Shown: positions 18,534 to 27,577 of the stretch, in pieces
How the letters are laid out: each line of letters opens with the position of its first letter
Numbering within the stretch: the stretch's first letter is position 1
NCBI RefSeq assembly: GCF_003205875.1
Contig: NZ_PUBZ01000081.1
Location: forward strand, 247,809 to 311,808
Reading direction: 5' to 3'
Origin: Herpetosiphon llansteffanensis
GTDB taxonomy: Bacteria > Chloroflexota > Chloroflexia > Chloroflexales > Herpetosiphonaceae
DNA: 64,000 nt
Program-made: the position numbers and the translations under genes
Notes under the pieces: model-generated
The model's input: the letters and a program-made list of their open reading frames with translations, nothing else
The model's database searches: none
What the model was told of the DNA's origin: nothing

Positions 18534-18770
18534 ATGCCAATGCTTGAAACCCTCATGCAGGCGGGGATGACAGTTCAGGAGGCGTATCGAGCAGTTCGCA
18601 ACCAGATTACCCCCGCCATGATCGAGAATCTGCGTTGGATGCAGCAGCATCGGCCAGACCAGTTGGCGCGCTATGCCGCCGAATGGGAACGAGCTGGCTG
18701 CACGCCGCCATGGGCCGATTTGCTCGATGGTTGGTCAGGCCCTAGTACGAATGCTGATGACAGCACATAA
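18534..18770 (+). CDS. Hypothetical protein, 78 aa
   Basis: This short soluble protein contains a predicted helical hairpin (MLETLMQAGMTVQEAYRAV, then NQITPAMIENLRWMQ). The ATG follows AAAGGA at good spacing and a promoter lies upstream, so it is probably real. No family is recognised. It is convergent with the ABC ATPase gene. Confidence 0.65.
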   Translation: MPMLETLMQAGMTVQEAYRAVRNQITPAMIENLRWMQQHRPDQLARYAAEWERAGCTPPWADLLDGWSGPSTNADDST

Positions 18771-18781
18771 GTGCATTAATC

Positions 18782-19609
18782 TCAATCACTGCTGGCTGAT
18801 CGCCGCGCGGTTTGGGTGCGCAGATGCAGCAAATAGCCTTCTTCTATGGCTGGCTCGACTTCGACACTGCCCAGCGCTGGCTCACCAAGTACACGCAGGG
18901 TCGCGGTTGAGCCATGCTGGGTCATGCTGCTGAACACACTACAACCTGCCTGCACAAGCTTGGCGGGCGGCCCGCTAAACAGCAATTTGCTGCGTCGAAG
19001 CACCGCAACGCCACTACAACTGGCTTCAATATCGGCCACAATATGGGTCGATAACACCACTGTGCGCTGGCCGGCAATGCGGGCTAACACATTGCGAAAG
19101 CGAATCCGTTCTTCTGGGTCTAGCCCCACCGTTGGCTCGTCAACAACCAGTAATTGGTGATTGCCAAGCATGGATTGGGCAATGCCAAGCCGTTGTTTCA
19201 TGCCGCTCGAATAGCCGCCAAGTTTGCGTTTGGCCTCGCTGGTCAAATTCACCTCGTGCAAAACCCGTTCAATTTCTTGGGCACGTTGGGCGCAAGGAAT
19301 ATTTTTCATGGCCGCAATGTAATCGAGCATCGCGAATGCACTTAGGCTCTGATAAAAGCCAAACTCCTGCGGCAGATAGCCAAGCTGCTGGCGAATTGCG
19401 CTTGGTTCGCGCTCAACGTCCACCCCGCCAACCACAACCTCGCCCGAGGTCGGCACAAGTTGGGTGGTCAAAATGCGCATGAATGTGGTTTTGCCAGCGC
19501 CATTTGGCCCCAACAAACCAAACATTCCCGCCCCAATCGAGAGTGAACTATCATCCAATGCGCGATAGCTACCGTATTGTTTAACCAGATGTCTAATCTG
19601 AATATCCAT
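18782..19609 (-). CDS. ABC transporter ATP-binding protein (no visible permease)
   Basis: The 275-residue ATPase has Walker A GPNGAGKTT (33-41), Q-loop YLPQEFG, a signature YSSGMKQRL (in place of the usual LSGGQ), Walker B LLVVDEPTVGLD and the H-loop STHIV. It resembles exporters of the CcmA/NatA type. No permease gene adjoins it in the window, so it must pair with a protein encoded elsewhere, or its partner was lost. A weak upstream region separates it from the divergent pair at 19733. Confidence 0.85.
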   Translation of the reverse strand: MDIQIRHLVKQYGSYRALDDSSLSIGAGMFGLLGPNGAGKTTFMRILTTQLVPTSGEVVVGGVDVEREPSAIRQQLGYLPQEFGFYQSLSAFAMLDYIAAMKNIPCAQRAQEIERVLHEVNLTSEAKRKLGGYSSGMKQRLGIAQSMLGNHQLLVVDEPTVGLDPEERIRFRNVLARIAGQRTVVLSTHIVADIEASCSGVAVLRRSKLLFSGPPAKLVQAGCSVFSSMTQHGSTATLRVLGEPALGSVEVEPAIEEGYLLHLRTQTARRSASSD

Positions 19610-19732
19610 CGTTTGCTCCCCATGAATCTGCCGATATTATTTAAGACGAGATAGCCCAAACGAGGGTTCAATCGATGTGTCATCGCAGCTATAATTGGCT
19701 TCTATCCTACTTGGTGAGGAGCAAACGACTCT

Positions 19733-20056
19733 ATGACGCAACCATCCAATGGTTTCTGGTTTCGATTTTTCTGGATTCCCTATCGCGCTGGCGGCCATTC
19801 AGGTCCGCCAATTTTCCATGGACGAACTGAGGTCTATATCCTTAACGAATTGCATCAACAAGATAAAGCCGATTATGGGCGCGATATTCGTTGGGAAGCG
19901 ATTCGCTACGACCCTAGCATTCAGGGTGGAGTGGCATATGCCGCATTTGCAGATACCATGCCTGAGGATTACTTTTACCCAAGCCGCCGGATCATGATTC
20001 GTACAGGGCCATGTGTGTTATGTATAGGAATCGTGATTGAACCACCAAGCGAATAG
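19733..20056 (+). CDS. Hypothetical protein, paralogue of the next gene (107 aa)
   Basis: No family is recognised. It shares a layout with the protein at 20088: an opening W-x-P-x-x-x-GG segment, E-x-x-I near 35, a central W-x-x-I-x-YDP motif and a C-terminal GP-x-x-L-x-GIV strand. That suggests tandem duplication of a small beta-rich domain. AGGAG lies 11 nt before the ATG. Both genes lead into the phytochrome region but have their own spacing. Confidence 0.65.
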   Translation: MTQPSNGFWFRFFWIPYRAGGHSGPPIFHGRTEVYILNELHQQDKADYGRDIRWEAIRYDPSIQGGVAYAAFADTMPEDYFYPSRRIMIRTGPCVLCIGIVIEPPSE

Positions 20057-20087
20057 CCATAGCTAGTGAATACAACAAAGGAGAACT

Positions 20088-20456
20088 ATGGGCGAAGCAA
20101 TTACTGTGCATGTGGTATGGCTACCACACGAGTTTGGTGGTAGCGACGAGCTTCCACAGCCACTACTTGAAACCGATATTTACTGGCAAAGCGATCTATT
20201 TTTGCAACGGCTGCCAATCACCAGCATTCACTGGACGCATATTGACTACGATCCAATAACCAGAGCTGGCATCGCCCATGGCATGCTCAACGATCATCGT
20301 CAGTTTCCTCAAAGTTATTGGGAAGCTCGTGGTCGTGACGCATCATGGCGGCAGCGTCGAATTGCCCTCGTGGCTGGCCCAAGTTTGTTGGCGCTTGGGG
20401 TCGTACTTAAGGATGACGAATCCGACCTAATCCCACCACACGCTAATGAGCTTTAA
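20088..20456 (+). CDS. Hypothetical protein, paralogue of the previous gene (122 aa)
   Basis: It is related to the protein at 19733 by eye (WLPHEFGGSDELP matching WIPYRAGGHSGPP, and HIDYDPITRAGIAHG matching AIRYDPSIQGGVAYA). The ATG follows AAGGAG. Lying 31 nt after its paralogue, it is likely in the same transcript. Function is unknown. Confidence 0.65.
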   Translation: MGEAITVHVVWLPHEFGGSDELPQPLLETDIYWQSDLFLQRLPITSIHWTHIDYDPITRAGIAHGMLNDHRQFPQSYWEARGRDASWRQRRIALVAGPSLLALGVVLKDDESDLIPPHANEL

Positions 20457-20478
20457 CTGTTTGATTACGAGCACCTGT

Positions 20479-20507
20479 GCGCATAGATTCGTTGGGTTAA
20501 TGCGCAA
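20479..20507. promoter_or_regulatory. Possible operator upstream of the phytochrome operon
   Basis: TGCGCAT (20479-20485) and ATGCGCA (20501-20507) form an inverted repeat with a 15-nt spacer, about 50 nt before the phytochrome ATG. Spacing fits a dimeric regulator site, but no such regulator is known here. Confidence 0.35.
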
Positions 20508-20553
20508 ACTAGTGCTAGCATTAGGGGTAGGTTCTCTGCTGAAAGGATAGATC

Positions 20554-22788
20554 ATGACCGTAAGCGATCTCGACCAGTGTGCAACCGAACCCATTCATAT
20601 TCCAGGTATGATTCAGGCTCATGGCTTGTTGCTGGTGCTCAGTGAGCCGGATTTTCAGATTCTGCAAATTAGTGCCAACAGTCTGGATTTTACTGGCTAC
20701 ACGCCTGAACACTTGTTAAATCAATCGTTAGAACTGCTGATTACCAGCGATCAACTTGAGTATTTGCGCTCGGTTGTCGCCCATGAACAGCTCGATCAAA
20801 ATCCGCTCTATCTCTGGACGGTGCCATTACAAACTACGCAGCAGGTGTGTGACGGGATTTTACACCGCCATCAGGGGAAGCTTATTCTTGAATTCGAGCC
20901 TGCGCTCACCAGCGGAACAGGGCCACACGATGCCTATCGGATGGTGCGTAGCATCGTTGCCCGTTTGCAACAGATTCCTGAGTTTCAGCCATTTTGCGCT
21001 GAAACTGTGCGGGCGGTGCGCCAACTTACGGGCTTTGATCGGGTGATGATCTATCAATTCGATGCAGATGGCCATGGGACAGTGATTGCTGAGGCCGTTG
21101 ATCCGAGCCAAGAATCGTTTCTCGGCTTGCATTATCCAGCCTCGGATATTCCGCCCCAAGCGCGGGTCTTATATCTGCGCAATTGGCTGCGGCTGATTCC
21201 CGATGCGCGCTATACGCCAGTTGCGATTGTGACCCAAGCAACAAATTCCGAGCCGCTTGATCTCAGTTATAGCGTTTTGCGCAGTGTCTCACCAGTGCAT
21301 CGCGAATATCTCGCCAACATGGGCGTGCGGGCCTCGATGTCGGTTTCATTGGTCTATGAAGGCCAGTTATGGGGCTTGATTGCCTGTCATCATGCCGAAC
21401 CGCACTATCTTTCGTGCACCCTGCGTTCTGCATGCGAAGTCTTGGGCCAGTCGGTATCGTTGGCGCTAACCAGTAAAGTTCACCACCACGATCATGCAGC
21501 CACCCAGCAGCTCGCGGCGATTCAAACCAGCTTGCTTCAGCAGATGACCAGCGCCCAGCGCTGGATGGATGGCCTCGTTGAAGGCCAACATACGCTGCTC
21601 GATTTAATTGCTGCTGGTGGCGTGGCGATTCATACCAACGATGAACTCGTAGTGCTTGGCCATACTCCCAGCACCCAACATATTCGGGCCATTATTAGCT
21701 GGATTCGTTCTCAGCCAGCTACGATCGATGATGGCTATCACACAACATCACTGGCGACCAAGCATCCGCCATTTGCGGCCTTTGCTGCGGTGGCAAGTGG
21801 CGTACTGGCATTGCCATTGGTTGGCGCAACCGATCAATATTTACTCTGGTTTCGCCCAGAAGAGCTGCAAACCATTACGTGGGCTGGCGAACCAACCAAG
21901 GCTGTCACTATCACCGATGATGGCATTCGGATTAGCCCGCGCCAATCGTTTGCCCAATGGAAAGAGCAACGCGCCTTGCATAGTATTACTTGGACAGACG
22001 CAGAGCTGTCTGTAGCACGAACCATGCGTGATACCATTCGCACGCTACTTTTACAACAGGCGACCGCGCTAACCACGCTTAATCGCGCTTTGGAGCAAAG
22101 TAATGCAGAGCTTGATGCGTTTGCCTATAGCGCCTCGCACGATTTAAAAGAACCGTTGCGCGGCATTCACACCTATGCTCATTTTCTGCTTGAAGACTAT
22201 GCAGATAAAGTTGATGCTGCTGGCCAAGCCAAACTTCAAACGATGCTGCGCTTGACCCAACGCATGGATGCTTTGCTCGATTCGCTGTTGCATCATTCGC
22301 GGCTTGGGCGGGTTGAATTACAATTTCAGCCAGTTAATTTGGCCAGCCTAATCAATGATGTGGCTGAAACCTTATTAATTCAGCCAGAAATGCTTGAAAT
22401 TCGGATTCCTCGCCCATTGCCGATGCTGTTTGCCGATCCGCTGCATCTAAGCGAGGTGATGCAAAATCTGCTGAGCAATGCGCTCAAATATTCGCAAGCA
22501 GCGCATAAATGGGTCGAAATTACGGCCACCGCGCTACCATTAGATGCAGAGCAGCAGCCGTGGTATCGAATTGCGGTCGAAGATAATGGGATTGGCATTG
22601 CCGAAGCGCATTATGAAACGATCTTTCGGCTGTTTAAGCGGCTCCATGGCCGCGATCACTTTGGCGGCGGCACGGGCGTTGGCCTGACTATTGCAAAGAA
22701 AATCATCGAGCGCCATGGTGGTATAGTAGCGGTGCAATCAACGCTCGGGAAGGGAACAACCTTTACCTTTACCCTCCGTGGGGCCTAG
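20554..22788 (+). CDS. bphP: Bacteriophytochrome histidine kinase
   Basis: The 744-residue protein is a full bacteriophytochrome. An N-terminal Cys9 lies just before EPIHIPGMIQAHG, the biliverdin attachment region. A PAS fold (to about 115) is followed by a GAF domain with YPASDIPPQARVLY and SVSLVYEGQLWGLIACHH, then a PHY domain. HisKA has H-box SASHDLKEPL (about 530) and the HATPase has NLLSNALKYS, VEDNGIGI and GGGTGVGLTI. It senses red/far-red light and signals by phosphotransfer. ATG follows GAAAGGA. It heads a three-gene operon with a Rcp1-like regulator. Confidence 0.92.
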   Translation: MTVSDLDQCATEPIHIPGMIQAHGLLLVLSEPDFQILQISANSLDFTGYTPEHLLNQSLELLITSDQLEYLRSVVAHEQLDQNPLYLWTVPLQTTQQVCDGILHRHQGKLILEFEPALTSGTGPHDAYRMVRSIVARLQQIPEFQPFCAETVRAVRQLTGFDRVMIYQFDADGHGTVIAEAVDPSQESFLGLHYPASDIPPQARVLYLRNWLRLIPDARYTPVAIVTQATNSEPLDLSYSVLRSVSPVHREYLANMGVRASMSVSLVYEGQLWGLIACHHAEPHYLSCTLRSACEVLGQSVSLALTSKVHHHDHAATQQLAAIQTSLLQQMTSAQRWMDGLVEGQHTLLDLIAAGGVAIHTNDELVVLGHTPSTQHIRAIISWIRSQPATIDDGYHTTSLATKHPPFAAFAAVASGVLALPLVGATDQYLLWFRPEELQTITWAGEPTKAVTITDDGIRISPRQSFAQWKEQRALHSITWTDAELSVARTMRDTIRTLLLQQATALTTLNRALEQSNAELDAFAYSASHDLKEPLRGIHTYAHFLLEDYADKVDAAGQAKLQTMLRLTQRMDALLDSLLHHSRLGRVELQFQPVNLASLINDVAETLLIQPEMLEIRIPRPLPMLFADPLHLSEVMQNLLSNALKYSQAAHKWVEITATALPLDAEQQPWYRIAVEDNGIGIAEAHYETIFRLFKRLHGRDHFGGGTGVGLTIAKKIIERHGGIVAVQSTLGKGTTFTFTLRGA

Positions 22789-22789
22789 T

Positions 22790-23236
22790 ATGTATCAAGC
22801 ATTACGCAAACGCCAACTCTTAGTTATTGATGATAGTGATGAAGACTGTGCTCTCATTGAGCGCAGTTTTTCGCGCTTTAATTCTGCGCTGGAGATTGTG
22901 CGTTGTCACGATGGCGATCAAGCACTGCATTTCTTGCACGAAACATCGGTGGCGCTGCCGCGCGGCTCGCTGCCCGACCTGATTCTTTTGGATTTGAATT
23001 TGCCAGCAATGGATGGATTTACGGTTTTAGCTCAGATCAAAACATCGCCAGTGTTGCGCCAAATTCCAGTCGTTATTCTCACCACATCGTCAAATCCTGA
23101 TGCGATCACGCGTTGCTATCAGGATGGGGCTAATAGCTATTTGGTTAAATCGCTTAATGTCGCAGGCTTTCAACAGACGATGCATGTCCTCTATCGGTAT
23201 TGGTTTGAGGTCGTGTGTCATCCTTATGGACGGTAA
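22790..23236 (+). CDS. Rcp1-like single-domain response regulator
   Basis: The 148-residue receiver has the acid pair D14-D15, phospho-Asp D68 (LLDLNLP), TTSS and a conserved Lys in YLVKSL. Its PALPxGSLPDLIL-like insertion before the Asp is typical of phytochrome-partner receivers such as Rcp1. It should accept phosphate from the adjacent phytochrome. ATG 22790 lies 1 nt after the kinase stop; a GTG at 22778 would overlap it. No output domain is present, so a further relay step is implied, perhaps through the next gene. Confidence 0.88.
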   Translation: MYQALRKRQLLVIDDSDEDCALIERSFSRFNSALEIVRCHDGDQALHFLHETSVALPRGSLPDLILLDLNLPAMDGFTVLAQIKTSPVLRQIPVVILTTSSNPDAITRCYQDGANSYLVKSLNVAGFQQTMHVLYRYWFEVVCHPYGR

Positions 23237-23239
23237 CGA

Positions 23240-24934
23240 ATGCTCGATTCACATGCTTGGACTATTTTGATTCTTGATGATCAGGAGGCTGATCGTTATC
23301 GCTATCGGCGGCTGATTCAGCGCGATCAGGCCGCGACGTATCGGGTGCTCGAAGCTGAAACTGCTGACCAAGCGCGGCAGATTTGGCAGACAACTGCATT
23401 GGATGTGCTGATTCTTGATTATTCGCTGCCGCCTACCGACGGCCTGCAAGTGTTAATCGAGATGCTTGCCTATCCTCACGACCATGAAGTGGCCTGCATT
23501 ATGCTGACCGGTGTTGGCAATGAACAGGTGGCGGTTGAGGCCATGAAGCATGGAGCCTACGACTATGTTGTGAAATCGACGGCGCTTGATCAGACATTTG
23601 TGATTACGTTGCAGAAAACAATCGAGCGGGTGCAGTTGCGCCGGCAAATTGTGGCCCAACAAGCAGCTTTACAGCAAACCAACCAACAATTGCGCGAAGC
23701 ATTGATTATTCAAGCTCGCACTGAAGCCCAAGCCACCTGTTTGGCCGAAATTGGCATGCTCCTGTATCGGCTGCAAACCGACCCAGCCAGCATTACTGGC
23801 GTGCTAGAACGGATTATTCAGACGCTTGGCCACGGCTGGATTTGTTTGGTTGCCCTGCTTGATCGTGATGAGCAATGGTTGCCTGAACTTGCGCTGGCAA
23901 GCGCGCCCGATTGTGCAGTGGTTGGCAAGCAAATTATGCATATCTATGCCACCGATCCGCATGTTCAGGGCTGTTTATCACGCATTATTCAGGCCGCCGA
24001 TAGTCTAGAATTTGCCCAACTGGTGAGTACAACCAAGCTCTTTCCGATTGATGGTGTAAGCCAACTGTTGGCCTTGCAATCAGCCCATCACTGCTATGGA
24101 ATTTTTGGCATTTATCAGCCAGTGCCGAGCGAGCAGGTTGCGATTGATCCGCAGTTTCTGCAGGAGATTTGCTTGCGCCTAACCAATGCATTCGAACATG
24201 CATCGCTTTATCGCGATGCCCAAACCGCGATTGCCGATCGCGAAGCCTTTTTATCGATCGCTTCGCACGAACTGAAAAATCCTTTGGCTGGGTTACTTGG
24301 TCGTACTCAATTATTACAACGGCGTATGGCACGTTCAGCGCCACTCGCCCAGATGCAGGCCGATCTGACGATGATTCTCGAACAAGGCAATCGGCTCAAT
24401 ACCTTGCTGAGCGAATTGCTTGATATTTCGCGCCTGACGGAAGGCCAACTCGAAATTCAGCGCCAGCCAGTCGATCTTGGTTCGTTGCTTGATGATGTGC
24501 TGATTGCGATGCAAGCAATGACCACGCGCCATCACATTGTTCAAGTCTCGGAGCCTGGCTCAATGATGGTCGATGGCGATGCGCGGCGCTTAGAGCAGGT
24601 ATTGGTTAATTTATTGCAAAATGCAGTTAAATATAGCCCCAATGGTGGCACAATTACCGTCCAAGCAACAATGAACGCTCATGAGGTCAGCATCCAAATT
24701 CACGATCAGGGAATTGGGATTCCCAAAACAGCCATGCCGCATGTGTTTAAACGCTTTTATCGTGTGCCATCAGAACGAATGAATATGATTTCTGGCTCGG
24801 GGATTGGCTTGTATGTGGTGAAGGAAATTGTAGCGGCTCACGGCGGCAACATTGAAGTCGATTCACAAGAGGGCATCGGTAGTTGCTTTACGATTCGGAT
24901 TCCAACCATGAGTTCTGATCGACCAATAGCCTAA
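23240..24934 (+). CDS. Receiver-GAF-like-histidine kinase
   Basis: The 564-residue hybrid starts with a receiver domain (LDDQEADR, phospho-Asp in LILDYSLPPTDGL near 60, MLTG and VVKST). A short coiled coil precedes a GAF-like sensory region (about 160-330). HisKA has H-box ASHELKNPLAG, and HATPase has NLLQNAVKYS, DQGIGIP and GSGIGLYVV. It begins 3 nt after the Rcp1-like gene and closes the operon. This order (phytochrome, receiver, receiver-kinase) suggests a branched light-signalling relay. A terminator follows. Confidence 0.88.
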   Translation: MLDSHAWTILILDDQEADRYRYRRLIQRDQAATYRVLEAETADQARQIWQTTALDVLILDYSLPPTDGLQVLIEMLAYPHDHEVACIMLTGVGNEQVAVEAMKHGAYDYVVKSTALDQTFVITLQKTIERVQLRRQIVAQQAALQQTNQQLREALIIQARTEAQATCLAEIGMLLYRLQTDPASITGVLERIIQTLGHGWICLVALLDRDEQWLPELALASAPDCAVVGKQIMHIYATDPHVQGCLSRIIQAADSLEFAQLVSTTKLFPIDGVSQLLALQSAHHCYGIFGIYQPVPSEQVAIDPQFLQEICLRLTNAFEHASLYRDAQTAIADREAFLSIASHELKNPLAGLLGRTQLLQRRMARSAPLAQMQADLTMILEQGNRLNTLLSELLDISRLTEGQLEIQRQPVDLGSLLDDVLIAMQAMTTRHHIVQVSEPGSMMVDGDARRLEQVLVNLLQNAVKYSPNGGTITVQATMNAHEVSIQIHDQGIGIPKTAMPHVFKRFYRVPSERMNMISGSGIGLYVVKEIVAAHGGNIEVDSQEGIGSCFTIRIPTMSSDRPIA

Positions 24935-24950
24935 CCAAATCAAGCAAGCA

Positions 24951-24984
24951 ACGCACTGCTCACTTAATCATATGAGCAGTGCGT
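24951..24984 (+). terminator. Rho-independent terminator of the phytochrome operon
   Basis: ACGCACTGCTCA (24951-24962) and TGAGCAGTGCGT (24973-24984) form a 12-bp stem with a 10-nt loop, followed by TTTTG. Confidence 0.85.
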
Positions 24985-24998
24985 TTTTGATTAAGTGC

Positions 24999-25616
24999 TT
25001 ATTTCGATTCGATTGGCACGCCGCCGAAATTGGTTTTGAACATAACGCCATCGAATGCGCCACCGACAAATTGCAGCGTCTTTGGACTACTCGCTGGAAT
25101 CAGGGCAACATTATTCTTTACATCGTATAGATTCCCTTGATCGGTACGGATAGCTGTAACTCCATCAGGTACAATCATTGCTACATTGACCAACCCAGAA
25201 GCATCGGTTTCACCAAGATAGATGCCCGAAGTGGCCAGTCGAGCCGATTTCTCACATGTTCCGGAAGCCATAAGTTGCTCCCCTGACCCAGATGTAGATA
25301 AAAGGCATAGCTCATCGTTGATTGCTGGGGCTATATAATAGTGGCGCTCAGCATCTGCTATCGCCAGCCGTACCCGCGACACATCTTGAATCCGATCATT
25401 GACTGGGAGTTGCTGAAAACCCTCAGGAAGTTTATCGAGATTGGTCATAGAGCGTTGCAAAATAGCTATATGAGGCTGTGGCAGTTCTTTACCCGAAGTT
25501 GCAGAACTACCATTTGTTGGGATTAGCGCAAAGACACCTATAATTCCAATCACAACGATAGAAAGGCTAAAAATGCTAATAATTTGAATGCTTTCGCGTT
25601 TGCGTGAACGTAACAT
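24999..25616 (-). CDS. Membrane-anchored extracytoplasmic protein, 205 aa
   Basis: An N-terminal basic stretch and hydrophobic segment (about 10-32) are followed by a Ser/Thr-rich linker and a globular part of about 160 residues with two Cys (ELCLL and GTCEKS). No family is recognised; the YVDV-like strand pattern suggests a beta-rich fold. Start ATG 25616 follows AAGGA. It lies 12 nt downstream of the secreted-protein gene, in the same direction, so the pair is probably an operon. Confidence 0.65.
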   Translation of the reverse strand: MLRSRKRESIQIISIFSLSIVVIGIIGVFALIPTNGSSATSGKELPQPHIAILQRSMTNLDKLPEGFQQLPVNDRIQDVSRVRLAIADAERHYYIAPAINDELCLLSTSGSGEQLMASGTCEKSARLATSGIYLGETDASGLVNVAMIVPDGVTAIRTDQGNLYDVKNNVALIPASSPKTLQFVGGAFDGVMFKTNFGGVPIESK

Positions 25617-25628
25617 AAACCCATCCTT

Positions 25629-26042
25629 TTATCGAGTTTCGGCATCAAAATAATCACATTTCGCGGTTATAGAATTTGAACTTGTATTCCAGCAGGCAGC
25701 TTTCAATGTTCCTGGCGAAATTATCTTGAAGGCATAACTGGAACCATAGGTTGTGTACAAATTATTATTGTTGCTATCCTTAAAGTATATTGCAACCGAA
25801 GAACCATTTCCTTCGTAGATTTCGTTGTACTTTTTATACGAAAAGCCTGTAAAAATCGCGTTATTCGCCAAGATAACATCGCAGTGATAACGAAATCGGG
25901 GAGTGAAAACCCCTGAACATGCAGCCATAGCCGAAGATGGCGCAGTTATCATGCTTGTTGCAACGAGTATGATAATCAGCAGCAAACGCCAATGATGGGC
26001 AGAAGTATGCTTGAATGCTAAAAATTTAAATAGTTGAAACAC
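25629..26042 (-). CDS. Small secreted protein with four cysteines
   Basis: The 137-residue precursor has a clear signal peptide (LLLIIILVATSMI, likely cleavage after AMA near residue 41). The ~96-residue mature part has four Cys, compatible with two disulphides, and many aromatic and Asn residues. The start is a GTG with GGGAGG 7 nt upstream, a case where the ribosome-binding site decides. No family is recognised. It is followed by the anchored-protein gene at 24999. Confidence 0.65.
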   Translation of the reverse strand: MFQLFKFLAFKHTSAHHWRLLLIIILVATSMITAPSSAMAACSGVFTPRFRYHCDVILANNAIFTGFSYKKYNEIYEGNGSSVAIYFKDSNNNNLYTTYGSSYAFKIISPGTLKAACWNTSSNSITAKCDYFDAETR

Positions 26043-26195
26043 CGTAAAACCTCCCCTTAATCAAAGATAAAGCGCTTGATTTGAGAAAGTGGAGGATGTA
26101 AGGCTGGGGTCTCTCAAAAATATACTACCAGCATGATTATATTTTTGTCAATACAATAATTGAAAAATCTTGATCTGAAATAGGAGTATTTTCCC

Positions 26196-26399
26196 ATGCG
26201 TGATCTAGTGCTGCTTGTGGTTTTTAGCGTGGTATTGATACTGCAACTGCGCTATCCTAAGCTATTTTTTCAACTGACTTTTTTTCGCGATCCTAGCGAA
26301 GCAACTCCAGCCGATTATGCATTGCTACGGGGCATTACTTTGTTCAGTCTTGTTCTTGTACTGATAATGCTTAGTTGTTTAATTCTGTTATTTATCTGA
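26196..26399 (+). CDS. Small membrane protein (DUF6199-like)
   Basis: The 67-residue protein has two transmembrane segments (about 3-20 and 46-66). The linker, YPKLFFQ-then-PSEATPADY, resembles DUF6199 proteins of unknown function. AGGAG lies 10 nt before the ATG. It is divergent from the small secreted-protein gene. Confidence 0.6.
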   Translation: MRDLVLLVVFSVVLILQLRYPKLFFQLTFFRDPSEATPADYALLRGITLFSLVLVLIMLSCLILLFI

Positions 26400-26459
26400 G
26401 CACAATTGAGGGATTTGGTGAATGAAATTTGAATAATTTTCAGCTCTCACTCTGCATGG

Positions 26460-26864
26460 TTAAGTTAGATAGACACTGGTACTGCAAATCGGGCAGATTC
26501 CTTGCTTGAGGTTACAGTAGAGTTGCGTGCCACAGGTACGGCAGATTGCGAATTGACAAAACCCATAATCAAAGCCAACCCATGCTGGATCGACCTGTGT
26601 GCTATATGTTTCGTTATACGTGGCGAAATCAGGATAGGCAATCGCGTGGATTTCCCATGGCTCCCAAGCAAGGGTTCCATCGGGCATTTGCTCATAGAGC
26701 CGGGTCGCGCTTCCTAGGAAAAAATGCGATTGAACAATCGGAACTTCGGTGCCGGTTAAGGTTCGATCGGCAAAAACTCGTTGCAGGATTGCTAGTAATA
26801 CTTCATCAGGAGCCGATCGCAGGGTTTCAATCAGCGCATAGTGATCGGGTGTTAGGGTATCCAT
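26460..26864 (-). CDS. Zinc-ribbon hypothetical protein, 134 aa
   Basis: The C-terminal part has a CRTC...CPIC zinc ribbon (about residues 108-128). The N-terminal half is predicted helical. The frame extends to 26957, but ATG 26864 with GAGAAAG upstream begins the well-composed part. No family is recognised. Confidence 0.6.
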   Translation of the reverse strand: MDTLTPDHYALIETLRSAPDEVLLAILQRVFADRTLTGTEVPIVQSHFFLGSATRLYEQMPDGTLAWEPWEIHAIAYPDFATYNETYSTQVDPAWVGFDYGFCQFAICRTCGTQLYCNLKQGICPICSTSVYLT

Positions 26865-26953
26865 AAGGCTTTCTCTTGCTCCAATTCTATTATTAATGCA
26901 CTTTAGCAGAGCACAAAGGATTGAATATCCGTCGTTTGTTGTAGTGCAGGAAA

Positions 26954-26988
26954 CCAAAGGCTCCTCGTCTATGACGAAGAGCCTTTGG
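26954..26988. terminator. Hairpin at the end of the VOC-protein gene
   Basis: CCAAAGGCTC (26954-26963) pairs with GAGCCTTTGG (26979-26988), with an inner TCGTC/GACGA stem. It lies 26 nt past the stop of the VOC gene on the minus strand. Confidence 0.65.
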
Positions 26989-27013
26989 TGTATGGGCTTT
27001 TGCGAATTACCGT

Positions 27014-27460
27014 TTAGGCGACATCAATGCTCCATGTCACCCCAAACTGGTCGGTCAGCATGCCAAAGAGCTGCGCCCAAGGCGATTGGGCGATTGGCTC
27101 GATGATCGTTGCCTCAACTGCCAGTTGCTCCCATAATTGTAATACTTCGTTGGGCTGCGTGCCACGCAAGGCAATAAAGAATGGTGCTTGGGTAATTGTC
27201 ATGCCATGTTCGCGGTAGGTGGTCGGCTGCGCTGCTGGAGCCGACGCTGGAGTTGGCACATCGTAGGCCATCAACTGAAAGCCGCTATCGGCAAGTACTT
27301 GGCCCCACACAACCTGATTGGCAAGTGGTGTTTCCTGAGGTGCACCAAAATCGCCGTAGGTTCGCACGGTCAGCGTGCCACCAAACACGGCGTGATAAAA
27401 TTCGAGCGCTTGGCGAGCATTGCCATGAAAGTTCAAATGGGTAATTGCGGTAATCGACAT
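27014..27460 (-). CDS. VOC-family (PhnB-like) protein
   Basis: The 148-residue protein matches PhnB-like glyoxalase/VOC proteins: ITHLNFHGNARQALEFYHAVFGG at the start (one copy of the beta-alpha-beta-beta-beta unit) and LFGMLTDQFGVTWSID at the end. Such proteins form dimers and may bind metal or small ligands; the reaction is unknown. ATG 27460 follows AAGGAG. It is divergent from the WYL regulator, which may control it. Confidence 0.85.
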   Translation of the reverse strand: MSITAITHLNFHGNARQALEFYHAVFGGTLTVRTYGDFGAPQETPLANQVVWGQVLADSGFQLMAYDVPTPASAPAAQPTTYREHGMTITQAPFFIALRGTQPNEVLQLWEQLAVEATIIEPIAQSPWAQLFGMLTDQFGVTWSIDVA

Positions 27461-27577
27461 AGAATGGCTCCTTGATGATTGCTGAAATGAGCAGCGACAG
27501 CACAACAACTGCTATCTACCAATGAGTATAGAGTATGATTAGGTCAGAATCAGTCCTAATTAGCGAAAGATAGTTGT

